The notes under the pieces are model-generated. The model was given only the letters and a program-made list of their open reading frames with translations, made no database searches and was not told where the DNA came from. DNA of 64,000 nt from an uncultured Rhodobacter sp. (GTDB taxonomy: Bacteria; Pseudomonadota; Alphaproteobacteria; Rhodobacterales; Rhodobacteraceae): positions 1 to 64,000 of the forward strand of contig CAMFII010000002.1 of the NCBI GenBank assembly GCA_945952585.1, in the 5' to 3' direction. Position 1 is the stretch's first letter, and every line of letters starts with the position of its first letter. Both the position numbers and the translations under genes were made by a program. Of the stretch, positions 46,214-55,336 are shown piece by piece.

Positions 46214-47481
46214 CCACCGGATCCGACGCGATCCTCGAGCGGATGATGACCTTGCACCCCAAGGTCATCGACCTGACGCTCGGGCGTGTCGAACGGCTTC
46301 TGGCGGCGCTCGGTCATCCCGAAGAGAATCTGCCACCGGTGATCCATGTCGCCGGGACCAATGGCAAGGGCTCGACCCAGGCGATGATCCGCGCAGGTCT
46401 GGAGGCCGAGGGCGAAACCGTCCACGCCTATACCTCGCCACATCTTGCCCGTTTCCACGAGCGCATCCGTCTGGCGGGTGAGCTGATCTCGGAACCGGCG
46501 CTGACCGCGCTGCTTGATGAATGCGTCGCGGCGAACGGGGGTGAGGAAATCACCTTCTTCGAGATCACGACCTGCGCCGCCTTTCTGGCCTTTTCGCGCA
46601 CGCCGGCAGACTGGACGCTGCTCGAGGTCGGACTGGGCGGGCGGCTCGATGCAACGAACGTGGTGGCGAAGCCGGCCATGACGATCATCACCCCGGTCAG
46701 CCTGGATCATCAGCAGTATCTGGGTGAAACGGTGCGGGAAATCGCGGGCGAAAAGGCGGGTATCCTGAAGCGCGGCGTGCCCTGTGTCGTTGGCCCGCAG
46801 ACCGAGGAAGGACTGGCGGCGATCGAGGCAAGGGCCTACGCGATTGGCGCCCCGCTCTTCACGCACGGCGAGCACTGGCATGTCTGGGAAGAACGCGGCC
46901 GCATGATCTATCAGGACGAGAACGGGCTTCTCGACCTGTCGCTGCCGAACCTGCCCGGACCGCACCAGATCCAGAATGCGGGGGCGGCGCTTGCGGCGCT
47001 CCGGCTGCTTGGCTTTGGCGTGGTTGCCGCCGAGGCGGCCGTGTCCAAGGCGCAATGGCCGGCGCGGATGCAACGGCTGAAGCAGGGGCCGCTGGCGGCT
47101 TCGGCACCACATGTCGAGCTTTGGCTCGACGGTGGCCACAACCCCGCCGGGGGCGAGGCACTGGCCGCCACGCTGGCGCGCATGCCGCAGCGGCCGACGC
47201 ACCTGATCTGCGGGATGCTGAACACCAAGGACATCGGCGGATACCTCCGCCCCCTGGCTGCGCAGGCCGACAGCCTGACCGCCGTCTCGATTCCCGGCGA
47301 GAAGAACACCCTTCCGGCCGAGGAAACCCGCGATGCGGCGCTGAAGGCGGGGATGGAGGCGACGACCGCCCCTTCGGTCCAGGCGGCGCTTGACGCAATT
47401 GCCGCGCGCGATCCTTCGGCGCGGGTGCTGGTCTGCGGGTCGCTCTATCTTGCCGGACAGGTGCTGAAGGAAAACGGCTGA
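46210..47481 (+). CDS. folC: Folylpolyglutamate / dihydrofolate synthase
   Basis: A 423-residue bifunctional enzyme adding glutamate to folates (and, in many bacteria, to dihydropteroate). The P-loop is HVAGTNGKGSTQAMI, followed by VHAYTSPHLARFHERIRLAG, FFEITTCAAFLAF and the lid DGGHNPAGGEALAATL. GTG start with GTGA overlap on accD. Confidence 0.95.
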   Translation: MTTGSDAILERMMTLHPKVIDLTLGRVERLLAALGHPEENLPPVIHVAGTNGKGSTQAMIRAGLEAEGETVHAYTSPHLARFHERIRLAGELISEPALTALLDECVAANGGEEITFFEITTCAAFLAFSRTPADWTLLEVGLGGRLDATNVVAKPAMTIITPVSLDHQQYLGETVREIAGEKAGILKRGVPCVVGPQTEEGLAAIEARAYAIGAPLFTHGEHWHVWEERGRMIYQDENGLLDLSLPNLPGPHQIQNAGAALAALRLLGFGVVAAEAAVSKAQWPARMQRLKQGPLAASAPHVELWLDGGHNPAGGEALAATLARMPQRPTHLICGMLNTKDIGGYLRPLAAQADSLTAVSIPGEKNTLPAEETRDAALKAGMEATTAPSVQAALDAIAARDPSARVLVCGSLYLAGQVLKENG

Positions 47482-47599
47482 CGGCGCCTTCGGGCCCATG
47501 CCGCCGCACATCGACGCGCCATTTGCGCACAGTCCCGGATGTTGCCGACAGCTTGGCAGAAGCCTAGGGTCTGGCTGTATCCCGGATGGAGGTTCGCCC

Positions 47600-48640
47600 G
47601 TGACCCAAACGCTTTCCCTTGGCCTCGACACCTTCGGCGACGCGACGGTGGGTCTGGATGGAACCCCGCTGCCGCACGAGCAGGTCCTTCGCAACGTGGT
47701 CGAGCAGGGCGTGCTGGCCGATGCGGTCGGGGTCGATTTCCTGGGCGTCGGAGAACATCACCGCGACGACTTCGCCGTTTCCTCGCCCGAGATCGTCATG
47801 TCCGCCATCGCGGCGCGCACATGCCGCATCCGGCTAGGCACCGCGGTAACGGTCCTGTCCTCGGACGATCCGGTGCGGCTGTTCGAGCGTTTCTCGACTC
47901 TTAATGCTGTCGCCGGCGGGCGGGCCGAGGTGATCCTTGGCCGCGGGTCCTTTACCGAAAGCTTCCCGCTCTTCGGCTACGACCTGCATGATTACGAGCT
48001 GCTGTTCGAGGAAAAGCTGGACCTTTTCGTGAAGCTCCTCCGCGAGCCCGAGGTGACCTGGTCCGGCAAGACCCGTCCTGCGCTGAATCGGCAGCGCGTC
48101 TATCCGACACTGGGCGAGGGGCTGGTGGTTTCGATCGGCGTGGGCGGTAGTCCGGAATCCGTGGTGCGGGCCGTCCATCACGACCTGCCGATGATCCTTG
48201 CGATCATCGGTGGGGATCCGCGACGCTTCCTTCCCTATGTCGACCTTTACAAGCGCGCCTGTGCGCAGATCGGTCGTCCGGTCCGGCCGCTTGGTGTCCA
48301 TTCGCCGGGCCATATCGCGGCTACGGATGCCGAAGCCCAAGAGCAGCTTTGGCCGCATTATCGCAAGATGCATGATCGGATCGGCGGCGAGCGCGGCTGG
48401 CCGCCCACTTCGAAGGAAAGCTTCCTGAACGAGGTCCGCTACGGCTCGCTCTATGTCGGATCGCCCGAGACGGTGGCGCGCAAGATCGCATCGACCGTAT
48501 CCTCGCTTGGCCTCGGGCGGTTCAACCTGAAGTATTCCGGCGGTCCGACGCCCCACGAACATTCGATGGAATGTATCCGCCTTTATGGCGAAAAGGTCAT
48601 TCCAATGGTCCGGGATATTCTGGCGAGCAAGGCGGCCTGA
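47600..48640 (+). CDS. LLM-class flavin-dependent oxidoreductase
   Basis: A 346-residue luciferase-like monooxygenase family member. Blocks: DFLGVGEHHRDDFAVSSPE, CRIRLGTAVTVLSSDDPVRL, GGRAEVILGRGSFTESFPLF. F420 or FMN is the usual cofactor; the family has many uncharacterised members. GTG at 47600 is used because GGAGG lies 7 bases before it. It is 118 bases after folC, probably a separate unit. Confidence 0.9.
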   Translation: MTQTLSLGLDTFGDATVGLDGTPLPHEQVLRNVVEQGVLADAVGVDFLGVGEHHRDDFAVSSPEIVMSAIAARTCRIRLGTAVTVLSSDDPVRLFERFSTLNAVAGGRAEVILGRGSFTESFPLFGYDLHDYELLFEEKLDLFVKLLREPEVTWSGKTRPALNRQRVYPTLGEGLVVSIGVGGSPESVVRAVHHDLPMILAIIGGDPRRFLPYVDLYKRACAQIGRPVRPLGVHSPGHIAATDAEAQEQLWPHYRKMHDRIGGERGWPPTSKESFLNEVRYGSLYVGSPETVARKIASTVSSLGLGRFNLKYSGGPTPHEHSMECIRLYGEKVIPMVRDILASKAA

Positions 48641-48653
48641 CCGGCGCCCGGGA

Positions 48654-48728
48654 TCATTCGATCATCGGCAGCGCCATCACGAAGACCAGAAGGAAGGCCA
48701 GACTGATCTTCAGCCAGTTGCTTTTCAT
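48654..48728 (-). CDS. Predicted 24-residue single-span membrane peptide
   Basis: A short reading frame of 24 codons plus stop. The peptide starts MKSNWLKISL, with two Lys and a Trp, continues with a hydrophobic run of about 12 residues ending ALPM, and ends IE. AGGGAGC sits 7 bases before the ATG, a very good ribosome-binding site. The frame lies 54 bases downstream of the zapE stop on the same strand. The codons are typical of the genome. Family unknown; regulated small membrane peptides of this size are known in other bacteria. Confidence 0.55.
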   Translation of the reverse strand: MKSNWLKISLAFLLVFVMALPMIE

Positions 48729-48782
48729 GCCAGATGCTCCCTGTGTCTGCTCTTCCCCAGATGGGAAGGCCGGAGGACGATC

Positions 48783-49871
48783 TCAAGTCCGGTCGAGGCC
48801 CCAATCGGCCCCCTGCATCTCGCGCAGGCGGCTTGCCGTCCGCTCGAATTCGAAGGCGCCGGCGCCTTCGATGTAGAGCCGCTCGGGTTCATCGGCCGCC
48901 GAGCAGATAAGGCGGACCTTCGCCTCGTAAAGCGCGTCGATCAGGGTCACGAAGCGCTTGGCCTCGTTGTAGTTCGAGGAGGACAGCTGCGGCACGTCCT
49001 CAAGGATCAGCACCTTCGCGGCGGCGGCTACGGCCAGATAGTCGGCGGGCCCAAGCGGCCGGGCGCAAAGTTCCCAGAAACTCGCCCGGGCGACGCCATT
49101 GGCAAAGGACGGAAGTTCGACCTCGCGCCCGTTCACCGGCAGGACCAATGGATGGGCCGTCGCGCCGCCGGTCAGGTCGGTCCAGATCCCGTTCAGCGCG
49201 GCCTTGGCCTCGTGACCGGCGGGGCAGAAATAGACCTTTGCGCCGGTCAGGCGATGCTGGCGATAGTCGGTCGGGCTTTCCAGCTCCGCAACCTCCAGCC
49301 GGTCGCGCAGGAAGGCGATGAAGGGCAGGAACAGGGCGCGGTTCAGGCCGTCCTTGTAAAGGTCCTCGGGCGGGCGGTTCGAGGTGGTGACGATCACGAC
49401 GCCGGCGCCGATCAGCATCTCGAACAGCCGCCCGACGATCATCGCATCGGTGATGTCGGTGATCTGCATCTCGTCGAAGGCAAGCAGTCGGACCTCCTGC
49501 GCCACGGCCTGGGCAACGGGGGCGAGCGCATCGTCGACGCCCCGCTGGCGGGCGGCATGCATGCCCCGGTGGATTTCCTGCATGAAGGCATGGAAATGTA
49601 CCCGGCGCTTGGCAGAGATCTCCGTCGCGCCGACGAACAGGTCCATCAGCATCGACTTGCCCCGCCCGACGCCGCCCCAGAGATACAGCCCCTTTGGCGG
49701 GGTGGGCGGCTTGGCGAACAGACCGCGAAGCCCGCGCGGGCGTTCGGCGTTCTGTTCCAGCCACTCGCGGATCCGCTCGAGCATCGGCAGCACACCATGC
49801 TGAGCCGGGTCGGCCCGCAGGTCGCCGTTTGCCACTCGGGCCTCGTAGATCTCGGTCAGAGTCTCGCGCAT
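48783..49871 (-). CDS. zapE: Cell division ATPase ZapE (AFG1 family)
   Basis: A 362-residue P-loop ATPase that helps FtsZ ring constriction in E. coli. Walker A is YLWGGVGRGKSMLMDLF; Walker B is VRLLAFDEMQITD; and RVHFHAFMQEIHRG follows the P-loop. An arginine-containing sensor lies in TTSNRPPEDLYKDGL. Length fits the family. Divergent from the MFS gene at 50029. Confidence 0.95.
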   Translation of the reverse strand: MRETLTEIYEARVANGDLRADPAQHGVLPMLERIREWLEQNAERPRGLRGLFAKPPTPPKGLYLWGGVGRGKSMLMDLFVGATEISAKRRVHFHAFMQEIHRGMHAARQRGVDDALAPVAQAVAQEVRLLAFDEMQITDITDAMIVGRLFEMLIGAGVVIVTTSNRPPEDLYKDGLNRALFLPFIAFLRDRLEVAELESPTDYRQHRLTGAKVYFCPAGHEAKAALNGIWTDLTGGATAHPLVLPVNGREVELPSFANGVARASFWELCARPLGPADYLAVAAAAKVLILEDVPQLSSSNYNEAKRFVTLIDALYEAKVRLICSAADEPERLYIEGAGAFEFERTASRLREMQGADWGLDRT

Positions 49872-50028
49872 ATGCGGTGCTTAACCCCCGGAGACGGACC
49901 GGAAAAGAGTGCAGCCCCGCCCGATCCATCACGATCCGTCATGTGCCGCATCACAGCAACGACTCTTGACCCTGCCGCTGCGTCGCAGCAGGCTCCGTGT
50001 CCGTTTCCTCCCCAGGCCGAGCATTTCC

Positions 50029-51264
50029 ATGACCAAGGCACCTGTCTTTACCCCGGTTCTCATCGGGGGTTGCATCATCCTCATGCTTGGCTTCGCCATC
50101 CGGGCGAGCTTTGGCGTGTTCCAGATCCCGATCGCCGAAGAGTTCGGCTGGCCGCGCAGCGAGTTCTCGATGGCGATCGCGATCCAGAACCTCGCCTGGG
50201 GCTTTGGCCAGCCGATCTTCGGGGCCGTGGCCGAGAAATGGGGGGACCGCCTGGCGATCGTCATAGGCGCGGTGCTTTACGCGCTGGGTCTCGTGCTGTC
50301 GGCCTTTGCGGTGACACCGGGCCAGATGCAGCTTCTGGAAATCCTCGTGGGCTTCGGCATTGCCGGAACGGGCTTTGGCGTGATCCTCGCGGTCGTCGGC
50401 CGTGCCGCGACGCCCGAGAACCGGTCGTTGTCGCTCGGCATCGCCACGGCCGCCGGATCGGCGGGGCAGGTTTTCGGTGCGCCGGTCGCGGAACTGCTGC
50501 TGATGTCTCACCCCTGGCAGACAGTCTTCGTGATTTTCGCCGTGGTGATCCTGTGCGCGATGCTGGCCCTGCCGCTCCTCCGCAGCCAGCCGATGGTGTC
50601 CAAGTCCGAGCTGGAGGAAAGCCTTGGCACCGTTCTGGTGCGGGCCTTCCGCGATCCGTCCTACACGATGATCTTCCTCGGCTTCTTTTCCTGCGGCTAC
50701 CAGCTGGCCTTCATCACCGCACACTTCCCGGCCTTCGTCGCCGAGGCCTGCTCGGGCATCGACCCGAACGGCCCGTTGGCTGCGATCGGCATCACCACCA
50801 CCTCGGCGCTTGGAGCCATCGCCATCTCCGTCATCGGGCTGGCGAACATCGCCGGCACGATCCTGGCGGGGTGGCTGGGCAAGCGCTACACCAAGAAACA
50901 CCTGCTGGCGGCCATCTATACCGGCCGAACGATCGCGGCGGCGCTGTTCATCATGATGCCGATGACGCCGGCCTCGGTCCTGCTGTTCTCCTTCGCCATG
51001 GGATCACTTTGGCTGGCCACCGTGCCGCTGACCTCGGGCCTCGTCGCTTACATCTACGGCATCCGCTACATGGGCACGCTTTATGGTCTGGTGTTCTTCA
51101 GTCACCAGCTGGGCAGCTTCCTGGGCGTGTGGCTGGGGGGACGGCTGTATGACGCGACCGGCAGCTACAACACAGTGTGGTGGATCGGGGTCGGCGTCGG
51201 CGCCTTCTCGGCGCTGGTCCACCTGCCGATCCGCGAACGCCCGCTGATGGCCCAGCCTGCCTGA
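50029..51264 (+). CDS. MFS transporter (monocarboxylate-porter-like)
   Basis: A 411-residue twelve-helix permease. It begins VLIGGCIILMLGFAIRASFG, followed by EEFGWPRSEFSMAIAIQNLA, resembling the monocarboxylate/oxalate-formate antiporter group. The cytoplasmic loop motif is NRSLSLGIATAAGSAGQVFG. Helices 7-12 include GTILAGWLGKRYTKKHLLA. ATG at 50029 is the first with a plausible N-terminal helix. Substrate unknown. The next gene on the same strand is the MttB homologue, 66 bases on. Confidence 0.9.
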   Translation: MTKAPVFTPVLIGGCIILMLGFAIRASFGVFQIPIAEEFGWPRSEFSMAIAIQNLAWGFGQPIFGAVAEKWGDRLAIVIGAVLYALGLVLSAFAVTPGQMQLLEILVGFGIAGTGFGVILAVVGRAATPENRSLSLGIATAAGSAGQVFGAPVAELLLMSHPWQTVFVIFAVVILCAMLALPLLRSQPMVSKSELEESLGTVLVRAFRDPSYTMIFLGFFSCGYQLAFITAHFPAFVAEACSGIDPNGPLAAIGITTTSALGAIAISVIGLANIAGTILAGWLGKRYTKKHLLAAIYTGRTIAAALFIMMPMTPASVLLFSFAMGSLWLATVPLTSGLVAYIYGIRYMGTLYGLVFFSHQLGSFLGVWLGGRLYDATGSYNTVWWIGVGVGAFSALVHLPIRERPLMAQPA

Positions 51265-51330
51265 GATGTCGCATTCGGACGCGATCCGTCCCGGGTGGGC
51301 CCCTAACCTCAAGGTCATGCTGCCGAGGGA

Positions 51331-52863
51331 ATGATCGCGTTGACCGCCCACCGCTCCCGTTCGCGCCGTCGCGGTGCCGGATCCGTCCGGAGCGTCGACT
51401 ATGTCCATCTGCGCCATCCCTTCCTGGCGCAGGACATCTTTTCGGCCGATGCGGTGGCTGCGCTGCATGAGCACGCCTTGCGCACGCTGGAAGAGCTCGG
51501 GATGCGCGTTCTGCTGCCCGAGGCCCGGGCGATCTTCGCTGCCGGTGGGGCGTTGGTCGACGAGTCGACCGAAAGGGTGCGGATCGGTCGCGACATCGTC
51601 ATGGCCGCCGTCGCCGCTGCGCCAAGATCGATCCGCTTCCGGGCCTCCAATCCGGCGCGCGAGCGGCTGTATGCGCCCGGCGAACTGCTGTTCTCGCCCG
51701 GCGCCGGCTGCCCGAACGCGAGCGACCGGCTGCGGGGGCGCCGCCCGGGATCGCTGCGCGACTATACCGAAACGCTGCGGCTGCAGCAGAGCTTCGACGT
51801 GATCCATATTCTCGGCCCTTCGGCAGAGCCGCAGGATGTGCCACCAAACCTGCGTCATTTCGCGATGATGCAGGCCCAGATCGCCGATTGCGACAAGCCG
51901 ATGTTCGTTTATGCCCGTGGGCGGGCGCAGATCGAGGATAGCCTCGAAATGATCCGCCTCGGACTGGGATTGTCCGAGGCCGACTGGGCCGATGGAAGCT
52001 GGGCCTACACCGTCATCAACACCAATTCGCCGCGGCAGCTCGACCGGCCAATGGCGCAGGGCATCATCGATTTCGCGCGCGCCAGCCAGTTGAGCATCAT
52101 CACCCCGTTCTGTCTTGCCGGGGCAATGGCCCCGGTAACTGTCGCAGGGGCGCTCGTCCTGCAGCATGCCGAGGCGCTGGCCGGCATCGCGCTGGCGCAA
52201 CTGACCCGTCCGGGTGCGCCGGTGAGCTATGGCGGCTTCTCCTCGAATGTCGACATGAAATCCGGCGCGCCCGCCTTCGGGACGCCCGAACATCTGAAGA
52301 TGCAGGTCGGATCGGGACAGCTTGCCCGGTATATCGGCCTGCCCTGGCGATCCGCCACGGGAGCTGCGTCGAACACGGCGGACATGCAGGCCGCGCAGGA
52401 AACGACGATGGCGCTGTGGGGCGCGCTGATGGGGCAGGCGACACTTGTCGTCCATTCCGCCGGCTGGCTCGAAGGTGGCCTGACCTTCGGCTACGAAAAG
52501 TTCATCGTCGATATCGAGGCGCTGCAGACAATCGCCGAGCTCTGCACGCGACCGGAGGACGACATGGCGGCGATGGCCTTTGATGCGATTGCCGAGGTCG
52601 AGCCAGGGGGGCATTTCTTCGCGGCGGCCCATACCATGGACCGCTACGATCGTGCCTTCTACGCGCCGCTTGTGGCGGATCTTTCGAATTTCGGCAGCTG
52701 GACCGAGGCCGGATCGAACGACGCGACCGCCCGCGCGACCGCAATCTGGCAGGAGACCCTGCGCGGCTTCCAGCCCCCCGACCATTCGGCAGAGGTCGTC
52801 GATCGCCTCGCCCCGTTCATCGCCCGGCGGGAAGCCGAAGGCGGTGCGCCGCCGCTTGACTGA
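51331..52863 (+). CDS. MttB-superfamily (trimethylamine methyltransferase-like) protein, non-pyrrolysine
   Basis: A 510-residue TIM-barrel protein of the MttB superfamily; characterised members pass a methyl group from a quaternary or tertiary amine to a corrinoid protein. Blocks: SADAVAALHEHALRTLEELG, LYAPGELLFSPGAGCPNASD, VSYGGFSSNVDMKSGAPAFG and TMALWGALMGQATLVVHSAG. The frame is continuous with no in-frame amber codon, so it is the pyrrolysine-free form. The start may be the ATG at 51331 (GAGGGA directly before it, no spacing) or the TTG at 51340 (9 bases). It overlaps the region before the next MFS gene by none; one base separates them. Confidence 0.88.
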   Translation: MIALTAHRSRSRRRGAGSVRSVDYVHLRHPFLAQDIFSADAVAALHEHALRTLEELGMRVLLPEARAIFAAGGALVDESTERVRIGRDIVMAAVAAAPRSIRFRASNPARERLYAPGELLFSPGAGCPNASDRLRGRRPGSLRDYTETLRLQQSFDVIHILGPSAEPQDVPPNLRHFAMMQAQIADCDKPMFVYARGRAQIEDSLEMIRLGLGLSEADWADGSWAYTVINTNSPRQLDRPMAQGIIDFARASQLSIITPFCLAGAMAPVTVAGALVLQHAEALAGIALAQLTRPGAPVSYGGFSSNVDMKSGAPAFGTPEHLKMQVGSGQLARYIGLPWRSATGAASNTADMQAAQETTMALWGALMGQATLVVHSAGWLEGGLTFGYEKFIVDIEALQTIAELCTRPEDDMAAMAFDAIAEVEPGGHFFAAAHTMDRYDRAFYAPLVADLSNFGSWTEAGSNDATARATAIWQETLRGFQPPDHSAEVVDRLAPFIARREAEGGAPPLD

Positions 52864-52864
52864 C

Positions 52865-54034
52865 ATGCGCGCCGGTATCGCCTGTCTTGTGCTGGCCTAT
52901 GTGCTGAGCCAGTTCTACCGCGCCTTCCTTGCGGTGTTGTCGCCGGTGCTTATCGCCGATCTGGGCATGACGCCCGAGCAACTCGCCTCGGCCTCCGGTC
53001 TGTGGTTCCTGGCCTTTGCCCTGATGCAGATCCCGGTGGGCGAGGCGTTGGACCGGGTCGGGCCGCGCCTGACCGCGTCGTTGCTGCTGGCAGTCGGGGC
53101 CGGGGGCGCGGGGCTGTTTGCCGCGGCGCAGGGCGCCTTCGCGATCAAGGCGGCGATGGTGCTGATCGGCATCGGCTGCTCTCCGGTGCTGATGGCCGCC
53201 TATTATATCTTCGCGCGCAGCTTTTCGCCCGCGGTCTTCGGCACGCTGGCCGGGGCGGTGATCGGCGCGGGTTCCCTTGGCAACATCGGCTCGGCCCTGC
53301 CGCTGGCCTGGTCGGTGGAGCAGTTCGGATGGCGGGGCAGCGTTGCGGCCCTCGCCGGGGTCACGCTTGCCGTCGCCTTGGCCATCGCGGTCTTTGTCCG
53401 CGATCCGCAACGGGTTGCGGGACACAGCAAGGGATCGGTTCTGGACCTCCTCCGTATGCGTGCGCTCTGGCCGGTCTTAGTGATGATGGCCGTCTGCTAC
53501 TACCCCGCCGCGGGCCTCCGCGGCCTGTGGATCGGGCCCTATGCGCGCGACGTCTTCGGAGCCGGGCCCGAGGCGATCGGCAGGCTGACGCTGGTGATGG
53601 GGCTCGCAATGGTCGCGGGCAATTTTGCCTATGGGCCGCTTGACCGGCTGCTGGGCACGCGCAAGGGGCTGGTGCTGGGCGGGAACCTCATATGCGCGCT
53701 GTGCCTTCTGGCCCTCTGGTACTGGCCGGCCCTTGGCGGCTGGCGGACGGCGGCGCTGCTGGCCGGGGTCGGGTTCTTCGGCGCGTCCTTCCCCATGGTT
53801 ATCGCGCATGGCCGCGCGTTTCTGCCGCACCATCTGGTCGGTCGCGGGGTGACGCTGCTCAATTTCTTCGGGATCGGGACGGCGGGGCTGGCCCAGATCG
53901 TCACGGGGCGGCTTTTTGCGGCCGTTCCGCCCGATCCGCCCGCCGCCCCTTTTTCCGCGCTGTTCCTGTTCTTTGCCGTGACCCTGCTGGCCGGGCTAGC
54001 CATCTACCTCTTGGCGAAAGACCGGACGGACTAG
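52865..54034 (+). CDS. MFS transporter, first of a tandem pair
   Basis: A 389-residue twelve-helix permease. It begins IACLVLAYVLSQFYRAFLAV and has the motif GEALDRVGPRLTASLLLAV. Later: VCYYPAAGLRGLWIGPYARD and GRGVTLLNFFGIGTAGLAQI. It is matched along its length by the next gene, which has the same number of residues. It starts one base past the MttB-like stop, so it is probably translated with it. Confidence 0.92.
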   Translation: MRAGIACLVLAYVLSQFYRAFLAVLSPVLIADLGMTPEQLASASGLWFLAFALMQIPVGEALDRVGPRLTASLLLAVGAGGAGLFAAAQGAFAIKAAMVLIGIGCSPVLMAAYYIFARSFSPAVFGTLAGAVIGAGSLGNIGSALPLAWSVEQFGWRGSVAALAGVTLAVALAIAVFVRDPQRVAGHSKGSVLDLLRMRALWPVLVMMAVCYYPAAGLRGLWIGPYARDVFGAGPEAIGRLTLVMGLAMVAGNFAYGPLDRLLGTRKGLVLGGNLICALCLLALWYWPALGGWRTAALLAGVGFFGASFPMVIAHGRAFLPHHLVGRGVTLLNFFGIGTAGLAQIVTGRLFAAVPPDPPAAPFSALFLFFAVTLLAGLAIYLLAKDRTD

Positions 54035-54101
54035 ACTGCGCTTGCCAAATCCCGGCCGGCCGGCAAAGGTCACGAGCCCTTCCTGACGCTACGGAAACAC
54101 G

Positions 54102-55271
54102 ATGCGCTTTGGACTGATCTGCCTCGTCCTGGCCTATGTCCTCAGCCAGTTCTACCGCGCCTTCCTTGCCGTGCTGACGCCATCGCTGGTGGCGGACCTT
54201 CATTTGACCGGCGGGCAGCTCGCGCTCGCATCTGACCTTTGGTTCGTCGCCTTTGCCCTCATGCAACTGCCCGTGGGCGAGGCGCTGGACCGGGTCGGCC
54301 CGCGTCTGACGGTCGGCGTTTTGTTCTTCTTCACGGCAGCAGGCGCGGCTCTTTTCGCTGCGGCGAGCGGACCCGCCACCATCATCCTCGCCATGGCGCT
54401 GATCGGGATCGGCTGTGCCCCGGCACTGATGACCGCATACTTCGTCTATGCCCGCAGCTATCCGACGGCGGTCTTCGGCACCTTTGCCGGGATCGTCGCG
54501 GGCCTGGGGTCGCTTGGCAACGTGGCGTCGGCCCTTCCCTTTGCCTGGGCGGTCGAGGCCTTTGGCTGGAGATCCTGCGTCTGGGGGCTGGCGATGCTGA
54601 GCCTGGCCATAGCCATGGCGACCGCCCTCCTGATGCGCGACCCGCCCCGGGTCGACCAGAGCCAGCGTGGATCCCTCCTGGACCTTCTGCGCGACCGCAG
54701 GCTTTGGCCGCTCTTTGCGATGATGGCGGTCTGCTACTATCCCGCAGCCGCGATACGAGATCTTTGGGTCGGCCCCTACGCCCGCGACGTCTTCGGTTAT
54801 GGCGATGACCGGATCGGTCAACTGACCCTCGTCATGGCCGTTACCATGGGGATCGGTAATTTCGTCTACGGTCTCCTCGATCGCTACAAGCCACAGCGAC
54901 GGGCGATCATCCTGGCAGGTAACCTTCTCTGTGCGGCGGGGATACTCGCGCTCTGGGTCTGGCCGGATCGAGGGTCGGTTCTGGCGATCGCCCTGCTCGG
55001 GCTGGTCGGGCTTTTCGGCACCTCGTTTCCGCTGGTCATGGCCTATGGCAAGGGCGACTTGCCGAAGGCGATGCTCGGACGGGGCGTGACGCTGTTGAAC
55101 TTCTTCGGGATCGGCGCGACAGGCCTCGCCCAGGTGACCACGGGCTGGATCTTTTCCACCAGTGCCGGTGAACCGGCGTCCGACCGCTTTGCGACGGTGT
55201 TCCTCTTCTTCGGGCTGACGCTTCTGGCCGGGCTGGCGGCCTTTGCCTTCGGCCGCAGGTCGTCCCGCTGA
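54102..55271 (+). CDS. MFS transporter, second of a tandem pair
   Basis: A 389-residue permease paralogous to the preceding one: shared CLVLAYVLSQFYRAFLAVL, GEALDRVGPRLT, MMAVCYYPAA, WIGPYARDVFG/WVGPYARDVFG, and GRGVTLLNFFGIG. The 67-base gap has no clear terminator, so the pair may be one unit. The substrate may be related to that of the upstream MttB-like enzyme (inference). Asd follows after 65 bases. Confidence 0.92.
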   Translation: MRFGLICLVLAYVLSQFYRAFLAVLTPSLVADLHLTGGQLALASDLWFVAFALMQLPVGEALDRVGPRLTVGVLFFFTAAGAALFAAASGPATIILAMALIGIGCAPALMTAYFVYARSYPTAVFGTFAGIVAGLGSLGNVASALPFAWAVEAFGWRSCVWGLAMLSLAIAMATALLMRDPPRVDQSQRGSLLDLLRDRRLWPLFAMMAVCYYPAAAIRDLWVGPYARDVFGYGDDRIGQLTLVMAVTMGIGNFVYGLLDRYKPQRRAIILAGNLLCAAGILALWVWPDRGSVLAIALLGLVGLFGTSFPLVMAYGKGDLPKAMLGRGVTLLNFFGIGATGLAQVTTGWIFSTSAGEPASDRFATVFLFFGLTLLAGLAAFAFGRRSSR

Positions 55272-55336
55272 ATCGCCCTTTTCCCCTAGGTCCTTTTGCT
55301 CTAAGGGACCCACGTTTGACGTGAAGGAGACCCCTG

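Noticed and set aside
51331-52863. Pyrrolysine in the MttB homologue
   Set aside because: The frame has no in-frame TAG, so it belongs to the pyrrolysine-free branch; no pyl genes are nearby.
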